In this document: positions 52,165-64,000 of the stretch, in pieces | Layout of the letters: the number at the start of each line of letters is the position of its first letter | How positions within the stretch are numbered: position 1 is the first letter of the stretch | Notes under the pieces: generated by a model | What the model was told of the DNA's origin: nothing | Database searches by the model: none | What the model saw: the letters and a program-made list of their open reading frames with translations, nothing else | Assembly: GCA_043228905.1 (NCBI GenBank) | Contig: JBHGNT010000003.1 | Coordinates: forward strand, 22,568,001 to 22,632,000 | Direction of reading: 5' to 3' | From: Azolla caroliniana | Lineage: Eukaryota; Polypodiophyta | Length of the DNA stretch: 64,000 bases | Made by a program: the position numbers and the translations under genes

Positions 52165-53026
52165 AGGAGGTCAATCCTCACGATCTCCTCAAAAAATGAA
52201 CTTCATGTAAATGAGGCATAGAAATATTGTTTTTCCATGCACAAATGGATCTCTACAAACTTTATAACATTGAGGTTTACCTTGATACATGGTCTTTAGG
52301 GCACTATCCTTGGGTCAATCCATGATGAGCTATGAATTGCTCTTAGTGCTACTTTCTTTTTTCTTTATTGTTGGATCAAACGCATGAATATAATTGCATG
52401 AGATGCTTATTGACTTATTTCTAGCATGGGTGTTTTATATCCATTTAGTACTTATTAGTTTTCAAGATTAATTTGAGGCTAATAAATTCATAACCTTCGA
52501 AAAATTCCTATATTTAGGCTAGACACATTTCAATACAAAAATGTATTTTGGCGACCCAAATAAAGAAGTTGGGAATGACCCAAGCATTGTAAAAAGTGAG
52601 TTGGGGTCTTTTGACCAACTCATTCAAATGTGATGAACACACAATTAACCAACATAATCCCTCCATGATCTTTTAATGACTCGTCTTGTAAGCATGTATA
52701 CCATGCAATATCCATTTCATCATGCAAGTTCAAACAAGGTTTATGGTACAATGTAGATATTTGACGGGTCATAGAAGTCATCGTAGAAAAGTGGTTGTAA
52801 CTATGTCTCTGTTGAGTAAAAGACAATGCCAATATTCTTACAAATTACATTAGTGTATGCCGAGCATTAGAATACAAGGATATATTCCATTGCACATTGT
52901 GTGTGTGTTTTGTAATTGCCTTTAGCCTACATTATATAATGTCTACATTGATGGATTTGCTTAATGGCATGTAGAAACTCAGATACTTTTATATCTTGTA
53001 TACGATGGTTGTCCCGTGTTACTATC
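52165..53026. other. Intergenic, nothing recognised
   Basis: AT-rich, no supported gene. Confidence 0.5.
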
Positions 53027-53297
53027 CCATTATCCATAAATGTGGAGTATCTCAATAAGTTAGTTGCAATTACATACAACCTAGACATGGATGACATTAC
53101 TACTTTGATATAGAACTTCCATTATCCATAAATGTGGAGTATCTCAATAAGTTAGTTGCAATTACATACAACCTAGACATGGATGCCATTACTACTTTGA
53201 TATAGAATTTCCATTATCCATAAATGTGGAGTATCTCAATAAGCTAGTTGCAATTACAACCTAGACATGGATGTCATTACTACTTTGATATAGACCT
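53027..53297. repeat. 92-bp tandem array, three copies
   Basis: CCATTATCCATAAATGTGG at 53027, 53119 and 53211. The shared interior includes GAGTATCTCAATAAG.TAG, CAACCTAGACATGGATG and TTACTACTTTGATATAGA. Copies are nearly identical; copy 3 lacks six bases. Confidence 0.9.
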
Positions 53298-53654
53298 CGA
53301 ACAATATTAAATTTGAACTACATGCTAAAAGCATAGGGTAAAAGATTGTATGAATTTATCCATCATATAAGAGACCTTCATCCCCTCAATTTCATCTACC
53401 TAAATTTTTGTTGACACATTCTTAAGACGTGAGGTTGCTCTAGTCGATCGAGGATTAGGTTGATATCAAAGTGGAGGGAAATTATTGTGATGGTTGTAGT
53501 GTGTTGTGAAGTCACCTTTTCCTTCCCCCATCCTCTTTGGTATGCGTCTTTCTTGGTTGGTAGTTCTAAGTTCCAAGGCAAAAGCTTGCCTCCATTGGAC
53601 TTTAATTGTACTCAATAATCTCTCACATTAAGTAATGGAGATCTATCTTAAAGC

Positions 53655-53658
<4 letters not shown>
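53298..53658. other. Intergenic, nothing recognised
   Basis: No coding or structural signal noted. Confidence 0.5.

Positions 53659-53735
<77 letters not shown>
53659..53735. repeat. (GT)n(GA)n compound microsatellite
   Basis: About 25 GT units followed by about 13 GA units. It produces false Cys-Val and Arg-Glu frames. Confidence 0.95.
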
Positions 53736-53738
<3 letters not shown>

Positions 53739-56700
53739 AAAATAGAGACATGGCCAATAGAAAAAGACTTGCCCCTCCTAAAAATATGTAGGCTCGGGCT
53801 AAGGGTCAAGAAAAATGTACATGGAAACATATTACTTCTTAACACATTTGACTTTAAATTTAGCCCTAACAAGCATAAATTATCGCTACACTTATAATGC
53901 ATTTTTACTGTGAATATACCGTATATGTATATGTTAATTTCTCTTTATAAATTTTGTTTGAGGCATGCATTTAACAAATTGGTCAATCTATTGACTTCTT
54001 TTTTGAGAAGATACCATGTTTGAATGGATGGGCAATTTATTTTTCTATTTCCATTCCATTGCAACTTATAAGATCAAATTACATGTTGATCAAGAATGTT
54101 TTCAAGGGCCTTTGATTGGTGGAGATAAAGTCAAATCCTCTGAATAACTAAATAATGATAAAACCCATTGCATCGCCAAAATAGTTGGTTGTGAAGCAAA
54201 ATCATTGACACTACAATATCATTTCATGTCCATTAGTTTCAATGTTAGTAAAATCTAATTGTAACAATTTTCATTGAGCTGAATTGATGGGAGGCATATG
54301 GGAGAAGATCCTCAATATCTAATCCCTTGTATTTCATGATTGACACTATGTAGCATTTTGAATATGTATGATCCATTGAAAATTTGATATGATTTCTGAC
54401 TCTTTTATGAATAGGGGTGCAAAATTAAGCATATTTCTTCGATTTCACCCAATTGATATATTTGACAACTTTTGCACATGGTGTATTAATATAGACTTCT
54501 TGTTGCAATTAGAGCCTATACTAAATCCAAGACATTCATATTGTATATTAACACGTAATCTTTTTAGGAAACAAATGTACGTGCTAAAGTTAGTGTAAAC
54601 AAAATCGACATATCACTATTATTGTTATTGTTGAGATATCATGGATTATAATAGAATTTGAGTTGTAGATGATAAGCCAAAACTCATATATAATTATAAA
54701 ATTTGGCATCATATGCATACATGATCAACAACATTCATTAAGCACGAAAAGGTGTCACATAAATACAAGTTTTGATGCGGAAAACAAAGAATGTGTATGC
54801 CACATGCAATATCATGCACCCCATGGTCCTCCTCGAATCAAGTAGTTGTATTTGGTTACAATTTTCTTGTAGATGTGTCGGCCCACATATACAATAGTCT
54901 CCTCTATGATGACTTTCTTTTGCATGGGATTGTCACACATTTTCCTTACAAGTTACAATTGAAGAAAAACAAACTTTATAATGTTGGTGTGATTTAAAAT
55001 TATTCTATATTTTTCTACTTATGATATATTTCATGTCCATGTAAAACATATACAATAATAGAACAAACTTTGAACAAAACTTCTCATGTAATCTTTCTTT
55101 CTTTTTTTCCCAAAAAAGATACTGCATTAGTATTAGAAAACGCCATAAGGCTAAACATACAAGATATACCACCGATTCCCTATGTTTTTCTAAATTCTAA
55201 CCATCGGCTTAAATAAACACTTACCCAAATTCTAACCATCGGCTTATTTTGATGATCATGGTGATATATTATACGCAGTTTCATGAGTAGGTTCAATCAC
55301 ATTTACCCAAAGGTTAATATATAGGTGTTTCTAGTGCTAACTTTCACATTGACTTGAATGTATAAATAGCATAATTGAATCCACTAATGATAGGTTCTTT
55401 TAGCCCTTATCATGCTCTCTTGTATGCTAATTCCTTTTCTTTTTCTTCTTCTTCGTCTTGCATGTACTTTTGTATCCTTTATTTTCTCATCATGTACATA
55501 TTTAATATAGTTTCCTAATTTCCGATTTTCATTTTTGTAAAGCAAATTATTTAGGTTGGGAAACAATTTGTTCTTTACTTTCAATATGATGAACAACTTG
55601 TTTTAAAATTGTCAGTGGTCACGACTCACTAACCTTTCTCTACTTACAAGATTGTAAGCATTAAGTAAAGAGCTCAATTGCCTTGTCTTTATCAAGTCCT
55701 ATCCTTCATTTTTGTCATCCTATCATCTTCTACTTTTTATCTTTTATTTGTGATCTTCGTCTTCCTAAATAAACTCCTCCTTTTTGTACTTTCTTGTGCA
55801 TGACAAGCTCTCCATCCCTTTTACTATGTTTGATGATCTGGCAAGCATCATTCCCTTATGGGTACTTTGGTGTTTTTCAAAGCCCCATTGTTATTGACTA
55901 TTGCAAACTTGCTTGCTCTCTTACATCCAACGTACATCCAAGTGCATTCTTTACATATGGGACTTTCTTTGTCTTCCTTTGACAAGGTTGCAAGCTTCCC
56001 TTCATGTTGTTTTAGGTTTATGCTTCATAACATGGGTTAGGTAATCATGAAAGCCAAATATACATGTATGTAGGTAGGTAGATGCATGTGTTTACCCATT
56101 GGGTATTTATGGAGCTACAATTTCAATTCTAGGGGCTTTCTGGATACTACCAAGAGATACATAACCATTTGGAGTCTATTTTGCATGGGTGCATTTATGA
56201 GCTCTTTGGACATTATTGTATACTAGCAAGCAACTAACCTTTTATCAGAAGAGCCCAGGGCACATAAATGGCCTCTCCTTTTATCATTTTTAGTCCCAGT
56301 ACTCTAGTACAATTTTGGTGGATTTTACTTCATCGTGAGGCTTCCCACTTGTAATATGAGATATTTCTAAAAAGCATTATGTATGAAGGTTTCGATCTTT
56401 GGCTACATATTCACTTTTAAAAAATGATGTGACTAACATTCCACTAGAAAATGTAACCCAAGTAAAATGATGTCAATCACACCCACACATACAAGGTTGT
56501 AAGCATATCTATTTCAAATATGTTGGTTGTAACTTGTAACCACCCACTTGGGCAATTGTCTCCCACTACCTCACCCATTGGAATTTGTGTTATCTCACGT
56601 GTTGTTGCATTTTCAGGTTCTAAGGGTGTTTACTTTGCAATGAATTTTAGTCACTTGAGAACCTACTTAATTTACATCCTACCAACTTTGTATATCTCTA

Positions 56701-59239
56701 CTTTGTCTACTCTACCTTGTTGTTTCTTTTATCTAATCATTGTGATGCATCAATTAATTGTGCTAACCTTTATGGCTTGTATTGGACTCATTTTAGTTCA
56801 TCAAGTATAATATGAGGGTTGTTTACAAGGAGTTTCCGTGCTCAACGTAACATAGGCTTCAAAGTTTGACACTCTAGTAATTCAACTTAAAGTCACACGA
56901 TTTTGTCTAGATAATTGAGAGACTCTTATTATATTATTGGTGTCATCAAGTTGTCATTTGGTTGTGCATCAAGATGTCCAATCAATGTGACCTTATTCCT
57001 GTGTGATGGTGAATATGAATCCTAATAAGTAATTCACTATTTTTGCCTTTTTTATATTCATGTGTGGTACTTATAAACTTTCTATATGAATACTCCAACA
57101 AGAGCATAACAAAAAAGCACAATAAGTGCTCTTTTTCTTTTCTTCCTGTGCATAACAAGCAAATATAATGTGACTTCTTGTTATGGGGTGGACTTTACAA
57201 AACCGATTGAGACGTGCTACCTTTTAAACCTAAATATTATTTACTCCTATTTGTTGATCTCAATCAAATGAGTGGCAAAGAGTATTGATTAATATACCTT
57301 CTCTCAAATTAAACATATTGTACAATATATACATCATGTCAATGTATAGATCATGGAATAGTTTATTGGAATTGTCAAACATATGGTTCTTGGGAACCAC
57401 ATGTCTCATGCTTTGGTGACATCAATGTTACTCTAGGGGTTTGAAGTATGAGACATTATTAGCATCTATAGACTATAAGTCCCATTTGAGAACGTTTGAA
57501 ACCGTCCAAAACTGTTTTCTTATGAAGAATTAACTAATCAATGTATGAACATTATACTTCTTGAGACTATATTGCTTCCCATTGAGATCATGGCCATGGA
57601 GAGAATTGTGACAAAAACATGCTTACGATTTGTTTTAAAACCTCACATCAGCTTCATACAAATGTTGGCAATCAAGTAACAAAACTCAAAACGTACACAA
57701 GCTTTTGAGTTTCAAATTGATGTCAGATATTCGAAATGGTTTGAAAATAGGATGCATTACTCTTGTTCCGTTATGTATCAACAATTTCCTCTATGAATGG
57801 GACCTTTGCAACAACCATGTATCACAACTTGGAAAAAATGTGGAGGCAAACTTGTAGACATTATATTCCAAAATATGGAGGCTAACTTTGTAGTGTATGT
57901 TGTATCAAACTTAAAAGTTGTCTTCTTCATCAAGTAAGAAATGGCATCAAGCCATGCGTACCAGAGCCCATCCCTTTGTTCAACATTTGCACTAGAAATA
58001 CCATGTAATTATGCTTCCTTAACATTCACAACATTGATTTCAAGCAACTTAGCTCACATTTTCTTTGATGGGAGATATGGTGTTTTGAGCACATGCAAGG
58101 AGGCTCATCAACCATGCAATGTTTCACCAAACACCTTTGTGAGTCTTAAGCATCACAATCTATTATAATGATCCATTTTCAGCCACATTTGAGTTTGCTT
58201 TTCCCACATTCTCAATATGGTCATATCCCAACACATATTTCTTTCATAGTCATAGTGTACACTCTCAAATGCAATGCTTAGTAGCCAAATGTTGGACATT
58301 TGAGAATCTCTACTCTATTGCATAAATATTGCGCCAAAACGTTTCACTTTTGGTCCCCAATGTTATAGTTGATCTCCAATGGTGATAATAAAATCTATCC
58401 ATCTATCTCAATACACAAATATTTAAGAAGAAGTCTCAACATTGTACTTATTATATCATCACAATATAGAATAGGCATCACATCCTCATGTGAATTAGTT
58501 ATGTTGTCATACTAATTTATGGATATTGCTCTATGATTCATCATGTCCTTAGCCCCTATCTTTGCACTCATTTATGGTTATTAAGTATGTTCCTACTTAA
58601 CAATATCATCAATTACCTTATCCACAAAAGAGTGTTTTTTTTCCAATACCAATGAATCTCCAACTTAGGAATGACTTGGAGGCTCACATTTCATACTTAT
58701 ATTGCATATTCTTATTCTCTAAACAAACCACACTCACAAATAAATGCTAAAACCTATCTCTTTGTATGCCATTTTGCACCATTAATTCTAGTTGACCTAG
58801 CTCTCATTCTCTTCCATGTGACACGGGGTGTTTGAGTGTAGGTGAGGAGACTTGTTGACTATGCATTTTTTTCCATAAACAAGTTTGACAATCATAGTAT
58901 CACACTTTGATATAACAAATTGCGTTTAATCACATTCAACTTTGCTTTCCACACGCTAACCCGGTAGGCATCTACTATGGACCTCTCTCCTTTAACACTT
59001 CTTATCACTTCTAGTTGTGTTACATTGAGTGTGCATCTAAGATTAGTGTATGGTTTAGCATTAATATTAAGAAAAGGGTTTTTGACAAGGTGTAATGGTT
59101 TTACTATGCACCAAACTATTTATTTAAGCTAATAGTTAGAACTTAACCTCTATAAACAAAGGGGCATAATTACCTATATGTACGTATTTCATGTACAACC
59201 ATAGGACATTTCTTAATACTAAAGTTGTATCTTTTCTTG
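53736..59239. other. Intergenic, nothing firmly recognised
   Basis: 5.5 kb of AT-rich DNA. At 55098-55145 the minus strand has a LINE-like 3' terminus (CTAATACTAATGCAGTATC followed by a T/A-rich tail), but no body could be traced. AATTCTAACCATCGGCTTA is duplicated at about 55192 and 55230. Frames at 56520 and 57941 look like eroded coding sequence without motifs. Confidence 0.4.
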
Positions 59240-59284
59240 GAGAGAGAGAGAGATAGATAGATAGATTATATTATATTATCGTCT

Positions 59285-59302
59285 TAGGTCAAATATGACC
59301 TA
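59285..59302 (-). other. Hairpin near the LINE 3' end
   Basis: A perfect 7-bp stem (TAGGTCA/TGACCTA) with a 4-nt loop, about 20 nt from the GATA tail. 3' stem-loops followed by microsatellite tails are known from L2/CR1-type LINEs, where the RT recognises them. The assignment here is inferred. Confidence 0.5.
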
Positions 59303-59467
59303 TGAGACCAAAAAAATTACATTTCACGTGATACATGTGAAAGTGATTAGCGACTCTCGATGTTCAAGAACTTTACCAATGAATGTGGCAATCAAGAGTG
59401 CACATTGTGGTCGTGAGAGAAATTTGTGCAAGGATTGGGCTTGGTCGAAGATGTGTGGAAAGCATGG

Positions 59468-60364
59468 TCAAATATTATCAAAGGCAGAGCATTGTATCAA
59501 AGTGTGATACTCAAACTCTCGAACTTGTTTAGGGCAAAGTGTGCATAGTCGACCACTCTCATCACTTGTGCCCCAACACCCCGTCTCACATCGCAATACA
59601 TGTGAGATAAGTTGCATGGAAGCAATGGCTCGAATAGAAGCCAACGAATGGGCTCTAACATGTATCGATGTGTACGGTTTCCCCATTCCGCGAAGAATAT
59701 GGTTTTGTTGTTAGGTGCAACATGTGTAGTTACATAATGTATGAAGCTTGAGCCTCCACATTTTTCCCATGTCATGATACATTGGCGTTGCAAAAAGACC
59801 TCATTTACAGAGGAATCTAGTGATGCATCATGAAGCAAATGTGTTGCATCCCATCTACCGAACCATTTTTTCATATCTTGCATCCAACCAGAACACAAAA
59901 TTTTGTTTTTATGCGTTCTTTGTATCTTTTTGCTTGCTTCTCGTGCGATCATGGAAGTTGATGTGCGACACTTTTTTGAACCTTAAGCATGTATTTAACA
60001 ACCCTTTCTATGGCCAATATCTCAATGGGAAGTGATCATGTCTCAAGGAGGAGGAGGATGTATGGTGTTTGTTTCTTAACTTGTAGAAACTTTGTAAGAA
60101 AATGTTTTTGGACATTTTCAAACTCTTTCCAAGTAGATTTAGGGATGCCACCACCCCATAGAGAAGCACCAGTGTCACCAAAGTGTCAAAAAGGTATTTC
60201 TTGATGACCCAACACTTAATATGTCCATGATTGCATGTGTTCTCAAATGCATAATATGCTCGCTTTCCCGCGTCTAAGCGACGTGTAGCACATTCATCCC
60301 ATCTATGATTTGAAGGAACTTCAAGACCAAGATATTTGAAGCTTTCCACATTCAAGTGGCTCAT
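59468..60364 (-). pseudogene. Frameshifted C-terminal part of the same LINE ORF2
   Basis: Three overlapping frames (60364-60008, 59952-59497, 59686-59468) together give the post-RT region: SFKYLGLEVPS, YAFENTCN, KYLFDTLVTLVLLYG, then HVLRCETGC and the Cys-Cys-His-Cys tail. At least three frameshifts are needed to link them. The segment at 13995-14265 is a second copy of its middle. Confidence 0.75.
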
Positions 60365-61221
60365 TATTGTACATAATGCATGGCTTGTCTCTTTTTTGGC
60401 TCTTCATAAGCACTTGTTTTAGAGCTATTAACACTTAATTTCGTATGCATGCAATTTTTTTCCAATGCGTTCATAAGCTTTTGCGCATCTCCTAAAGTAT
60501 TTGCAAAAAGCACTACATCATCGGCATATAGCAAAAGCATAATGACAACATTCCCAATGACGACTTCTTCAACACCTTCTTCCTTTATAAACTTGGCAAC
60601 CATTTCTTCCAATTCATCAATGCAGTTGGTGAATAGAGTTGGTGAGAGTGGGCATCCTTGATTCACACCAATAGTGCTATTGAAAAAATTTGAAAGCTTA
60701 TTGCTCATACACACACAACATATAACCTTCTCATATAATCGGGAGATTGCAAGCACATATTCACTTGGCACCTTGAGCTCTTCCATTTGTCTCAAAATAT
60801 GGTCACGAGGTACCATATGAAAAGCTTTCTTAAAGTCTACAACGCAATAATGTAAACCTTTACCTCCAAGGCGACTTTCCTCCATTAATACTCGAAAGGT
60901 GACAATGTTATCAATGGTGTTATAATAGTATTTTCGAAAGCCAGCTTGTCCATAAATTCTCTTACCATTTTTTTCAGCCCATTCACTTATCTTTGATTCC
61001 ATTATACATCCAAATAGTTTCGTCACTAACGAGCCAACCATGATGGTTCGATAGTTGTTTACGTTATTTACATCTCCACCTTTATGTAAAGGTTTGATCC
61101 AATTTGTAGTCCAATCATATGGCATGCCATATTGCAATGCATGATTAAACATATCTCTTATCCATGCACGAGGAAGAAGAATTCGAAGGGCACAAAAATG
61201 AAAAATATAGTCGCTTACCAA
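60364..61221 (-). pseudogene. Reverse transcriptase fragment of the LINE
   Basis: A 285-codon open piece of LINE ORF2. RT motifs are in order: NNYRTIMVGSLVTKLF (56-70), GQAGFRKYYYNTIDNI (91-106), motif A with catalytic D129 (VVDFKKAFH), motif B GVNQGCPLSP (185-194), and motif C YADD (232-235). Then KLSVNSSKT, the end of the palm region. All three catalytic aspartates remain, though the surrounding element is broken by frameshifts on both sides. The Met is just the first in the frame, not a true start. Confidence 0.85.
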
Positions 61222-61400
61222 GTTTTGGCCCTTTTCACATTAGTGTGGCTACACAACATTAGACTATCTAGCTTTTCTTCTTGCACCATACTTGCATCGT
61301 TGGTACTAGTGTTGATGTCATCGTTAGACTGTGAACCGTACATTAGGTACTTAAGAACATTTTGTTGACAATCACAACATGTCCTGATTGCAACATCCAT

Positions 61401-61639
61401 TAATAAAAATCTTGAGCATTAAGAATCGCTACTCAATTCCATACATGTTATGTCAAAATGTTTCAGTTTTGGTTCCATATGTCAGATTTAACCTTGAACG
61501 GTGATAAAAAATCAATTTGTCTAACTATGTCCATGGATTCGTTTAAATTCTTACGTACTTTTTTGTGGTTCTCCCATTGAATCGGTTCACCATGTTTGAT
61601 GGATATGTCCTATTGCTAACGCAATTTGGAAAAGAATGT
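61401..61639. other. Spacer between two LINE fragments
   Basis: No coding signal. It may be eroded 5' sequence of the minus-strand LINE. Confidence 0.4.
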
Positions 61640-62262
61640 TGAGAATTTTGTATCCTAATTTATGGTAAACGGGTGTATACATGGGGTTTTGTGAGATGGG
61701 GAAGATTGGCTAAAGAAATATAGAACTATGAAAAGGAGTATGTTGATTTTCTTCTCCTCTCCAATGGAAGAGATGTATTGGAGGTCTCTTATACCACAAC
61801 AATCTGTTGTTTGGAAGAGGACAAGCTCTGATCTATGATATCTTCTTTAGTAGTTTGGATATTGTGGAAGGCTAGATGTAAATGTGTATTTCAAAAAGTC
61901 AAACAAAATGTAGTTCAGTTAGACAAGGAGATATGGTTAATGCTCTTACATACTCTAAGAGATCAATATGGGCAATAACTGGTGAGCCTGATGTTGTGAT
62001 TCGTAAACAACAACAATTTTGAGAAATTTGGAAAAAGGCAAAGGTCCTCACCTCTTTTGGAGAGAGAATAAAGTGGAGATATGCTCCACCAAGATAGGCT
62101 CCCCCCCCCCCCCCCCCTACATTAGGGCTTTTGAAATTCAACATGTGGGTTGATGTGGGTATGAGGGTTATAATGTACTGTATGAATTCATTGTAGCCTT
62201 TGGGCATTTTTACATTAATACCAAGGTAAATCTTTATTTTTATTTTTTAAATAAAAATTAAC
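61640..62262 (+). mobile_element. L1-type LINE 3' end, decayed
   Basis: The plus strand encodes VVWILWKARCKCVFQKVKQ and EIWLMLLHTLRDQYG (about 61847-61977), resembling the plant L1 ORF2 C-terminus. It is followed by a 3' UTR with a 17-C run (62101-62117), GCCTTTGGGCATTTTTA and TTAATACCAAGGTAAATC, and an A/T tail. It is a diverged, oppositely oriented relative of 8446-8811. Stops interrupt the frame. Confidence 0.65.
62101..62117 (+). repeat. Poly(C) tract
   Basis: 17 consecutive C inside the LINE 3' UTR. The related copy at 8.58 kb has only a five-base G/C run at this point. Length may be unreliable in assembly. Confidence 0.85.
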
Positions 62263-64000
62263 AAAATTCTTACGTACTTTCTAGTTGTACAACAAGAAAT
62301 ACATTGTCACCTAAGTGAGGTAAAAATGATTGTTTCCCTCTAAGACATCCAATATTCTATATTGTAATGTGATCCGCTTTTTGTTTTTCACATAAATGAA
62401 TACATTACTTGTGCAGATGATTTGCATGGAGGACGAGATTGAACTATACAAAGTTCTTTGCTTATGTCATATAGAAGATGTAATTTGGAAAAGACAATAA
62501 CCCTTTGGGAAATTGCTAATGTTCCATTTGGTATTTTGACGAATACCTATATAGAAGATACTCATTTGTGTGGAAATTAAAAATAAGAACTTTAATTCAT
62601 TTTATAAATAGTGTGCAACATATGATGTCAATTCATTTTATAAATAGTTGGTCAAGCTTTTTATTGTCTCTTAGCAATAACAAAATCTCAAGAAGATAAG
62701 GGAAGGTAACCTAATCCTTTATCTTATTTGTGAAAGAACAATATTTTAGGGCCATACAAATGTACGTGACATCAACAACTTTGTATAATCATTTGTACCC
62801 ACCCAATTAAAAATAAACCATCATTTTCTATGATAGAATAGTGGATCTTTACAAAGATAATATGCCAAGTGTATTATTGTAGAGTGACATCAAAATATTC
62901 GATCAACGGTCGGAATGTCGAAGGCAAATATAATTGAGGTTATTGTTATTCCTAATTGAAGTGTATGAGTCACTCAAATGTATTACGTTGATAGTTTTAA
63001 CTTTTAACTATTGAAAGAGAACATATCTCAAGTTATCATCATTGTGAACTCAAGTTTGCACAATTCACTAGTTAAGGGTACATAGGTCACGAATATCATG
63101 TATATTTTGACTGAAATCTTTCAAAGCGTACATAGTTCACAAACATCAATAAACATATTCCTAGGTGAAATGTCTAGAGGCTCGTGCATCATTTTACTCA
63201 AAACTTTCTTCTTAACACAATTTTTCTCTAACGATTTGTTTTCATGACCGTTCTTTGAATGAACGGGCTAATATTCGCAACTTGCAAGTATGTGATTGCT
63301 TAGAGCATAGCACAAGGATCCAAACCATCATTTCCTTGTAATGGACAATAGTGAAGTCTGATACCATTGTTCAAATGCCTAGGTAGTGAACCATAATGAA
63401 AATTGAATTGATTTGACTTGATATGTAACTTTCTCGATTGTGTGGACATGGGGTTGTGTTCTCTCTTTGCTTGAATTGGAATCAAAGAAAAATATTTGCT
63501 TCATTCATTTCGTTTCCCGTGTACACTCGCATATTAATTATATAATGCTTCAAATCATGTGAGAACCACTATGCAATTGAAATGGATGTTTTGTTCCTCT
63601 TGATATCTTGAGCATTTAGTCAGCATGAGCTATCGTTAAAATGTTGGAATTCATTTTATTGCATAAATTCCTTCTTTTTGACTCGGGGTGTTGTTCTTCA
63701 CCCATCCACGTGGTTAACATCTATGGGAGATTTTGTGTGAATATCTCGAAGTTTGAAATCTCTCTCACATTCACATTAAGTGTAACAACATGAAAAGCCA
63801 CAAAACTTATGTCTATTGATACGCTTTGATAAAGCAAGCAACTTTGTGTTATCTTTCCTCGTTGGTAGTTCAACTTAAGAAGCTTTATACCTCCATATAA
63901 ACATGACTACCCCTAACTATATCTTGTGATTTTCTTTTCAACTCTCTAGGATACCTCAACATCGGAAGTGACTTTGATACATTAAAAAGGTTGTTTTATA
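62263..64000. other. Intergenic, nothing recognised
   Basis: AT-rich, stops dense in all frames. A two-copy TTCATTTTATAAATAGT duplication lies near 62597 and 62631. No gene supported up to the window edge. Confidence 0.5.

Larger units (their letters stand above)
59240..61400 (-). mobile_element. Decayed non-LTR retrotransposon (LINE), RTE/CR1-like rather than L1-like
   Basis: Minus strand. EN-RT linker (61400-61215), RT (61221-60364), thumb/C-terminal part with SFKYLGLEVPSNHRW and GKRAYYAFENTCN (60364-60008), a connecting segment (59952-59600) and a final Cys/His motif RLCTLC..EFEYHTLIQC (59686-59468). Each junction is a frameshift. No endonuclease domain lies upstream, so the copy is 5'-truncated or eroded. 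The 3' side has a hairpin TAGGTCA/TGACCTA (59285-59302), and a GATA/GA simple-sequence tail (59240-59270) marks the end. GVNQGCPLSPTLF and LLLYADDVVLF are unlike the usual plant L1 RT. Confidence 0.8.

Noticed and set aside
1-64000. CRISPR arrays, bacterial operons, ribosome binding sites or rRNA genes
   Set aside because: The tandem repeats here lack spacer structure, and all supported genes and elements are plant nuclear types.

Overview
This is an AT-rich, gene-poor stretch of a land-plant nuclear genome, most likely an angiosperm. The case rests on a plant-type EXO70 paralogue, a plant CCCH zinc-finger gene of the ZFN1-like family with GT-AG introns, a Ty1/copia element primed by initiator tRNA-Met, L1-type LINE tails, a hAT-type MITE and many CT/GA microsatellites. 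The species cannot be told from the sequence.

Layout. 1.26-4.05 kb (minus strand): a single-exon EXO70 gene, closest to my memory of the G/I (EXO70.3) clade. It carries an unusual N-terminal extension of about seven degenerate 34-36-residue repeats, and its 5' flank also consists of decayed direct repeats. 5.4-5.9 kb: a long CT-rich tract. 6-18.5 kb: intergenic DNA with a 445-bp hAT-like MITE that has a perfect 8-bp target duplication, two LINE fragments, and copies of an unclassified dispersed repeat (6.0, 18.0 and 22.7 kb). 18.5-22.1 kb: a large composite inverted repeat. Its right arm carries a 204-codon LINE-type C-terminal ORF and a nested 640-bp foldback element. 26.5-27.0 kb: a 254-bp tandem duplication.

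28.23-33.60 kb: a complete, very young Ty1/copia retrotransposon. Its LTRs are identical apart from CT-repeat length, the TSD is CCCTT, and PBS, PPT and all gag-pol motifs are present. A single in-frame TGA separates gag-protease from integrase-RT-RNase H. It is much more GC-rich than its surroundings.

40.2-50.6 kb (plus strand): the CCCH zinc-finger gene. Five 5' exons encode three perfect CCCH fingers and one 3' exon follows after a 4.9-kb intron. The fourth finger expected for the family was not found, and the last is reduced to a remnant without cysteines. The leader has two upstream ORFs, one overlapping the start codon. Introns contain tandem repeats, a hairpin and the relic of an unidentified antisense gene.

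51.7-52.2 kb: a poly(A)-tailed retro-insertion with a 14-bp TSD and an internal 126-bp duplication. 59.2-61.4 kb (minus): a decayed LINE whose RT looks unlike the usual plant L1. 61.6-62.3 kb (plus): an L1-type 3' tail related to the one at 8.4-8.8 kb. Only the EXO70 and CCCH genes look like host genes. The rest is mobile-element debris and satellite-like duplications, and I see no sign that genes here act as a cluster.
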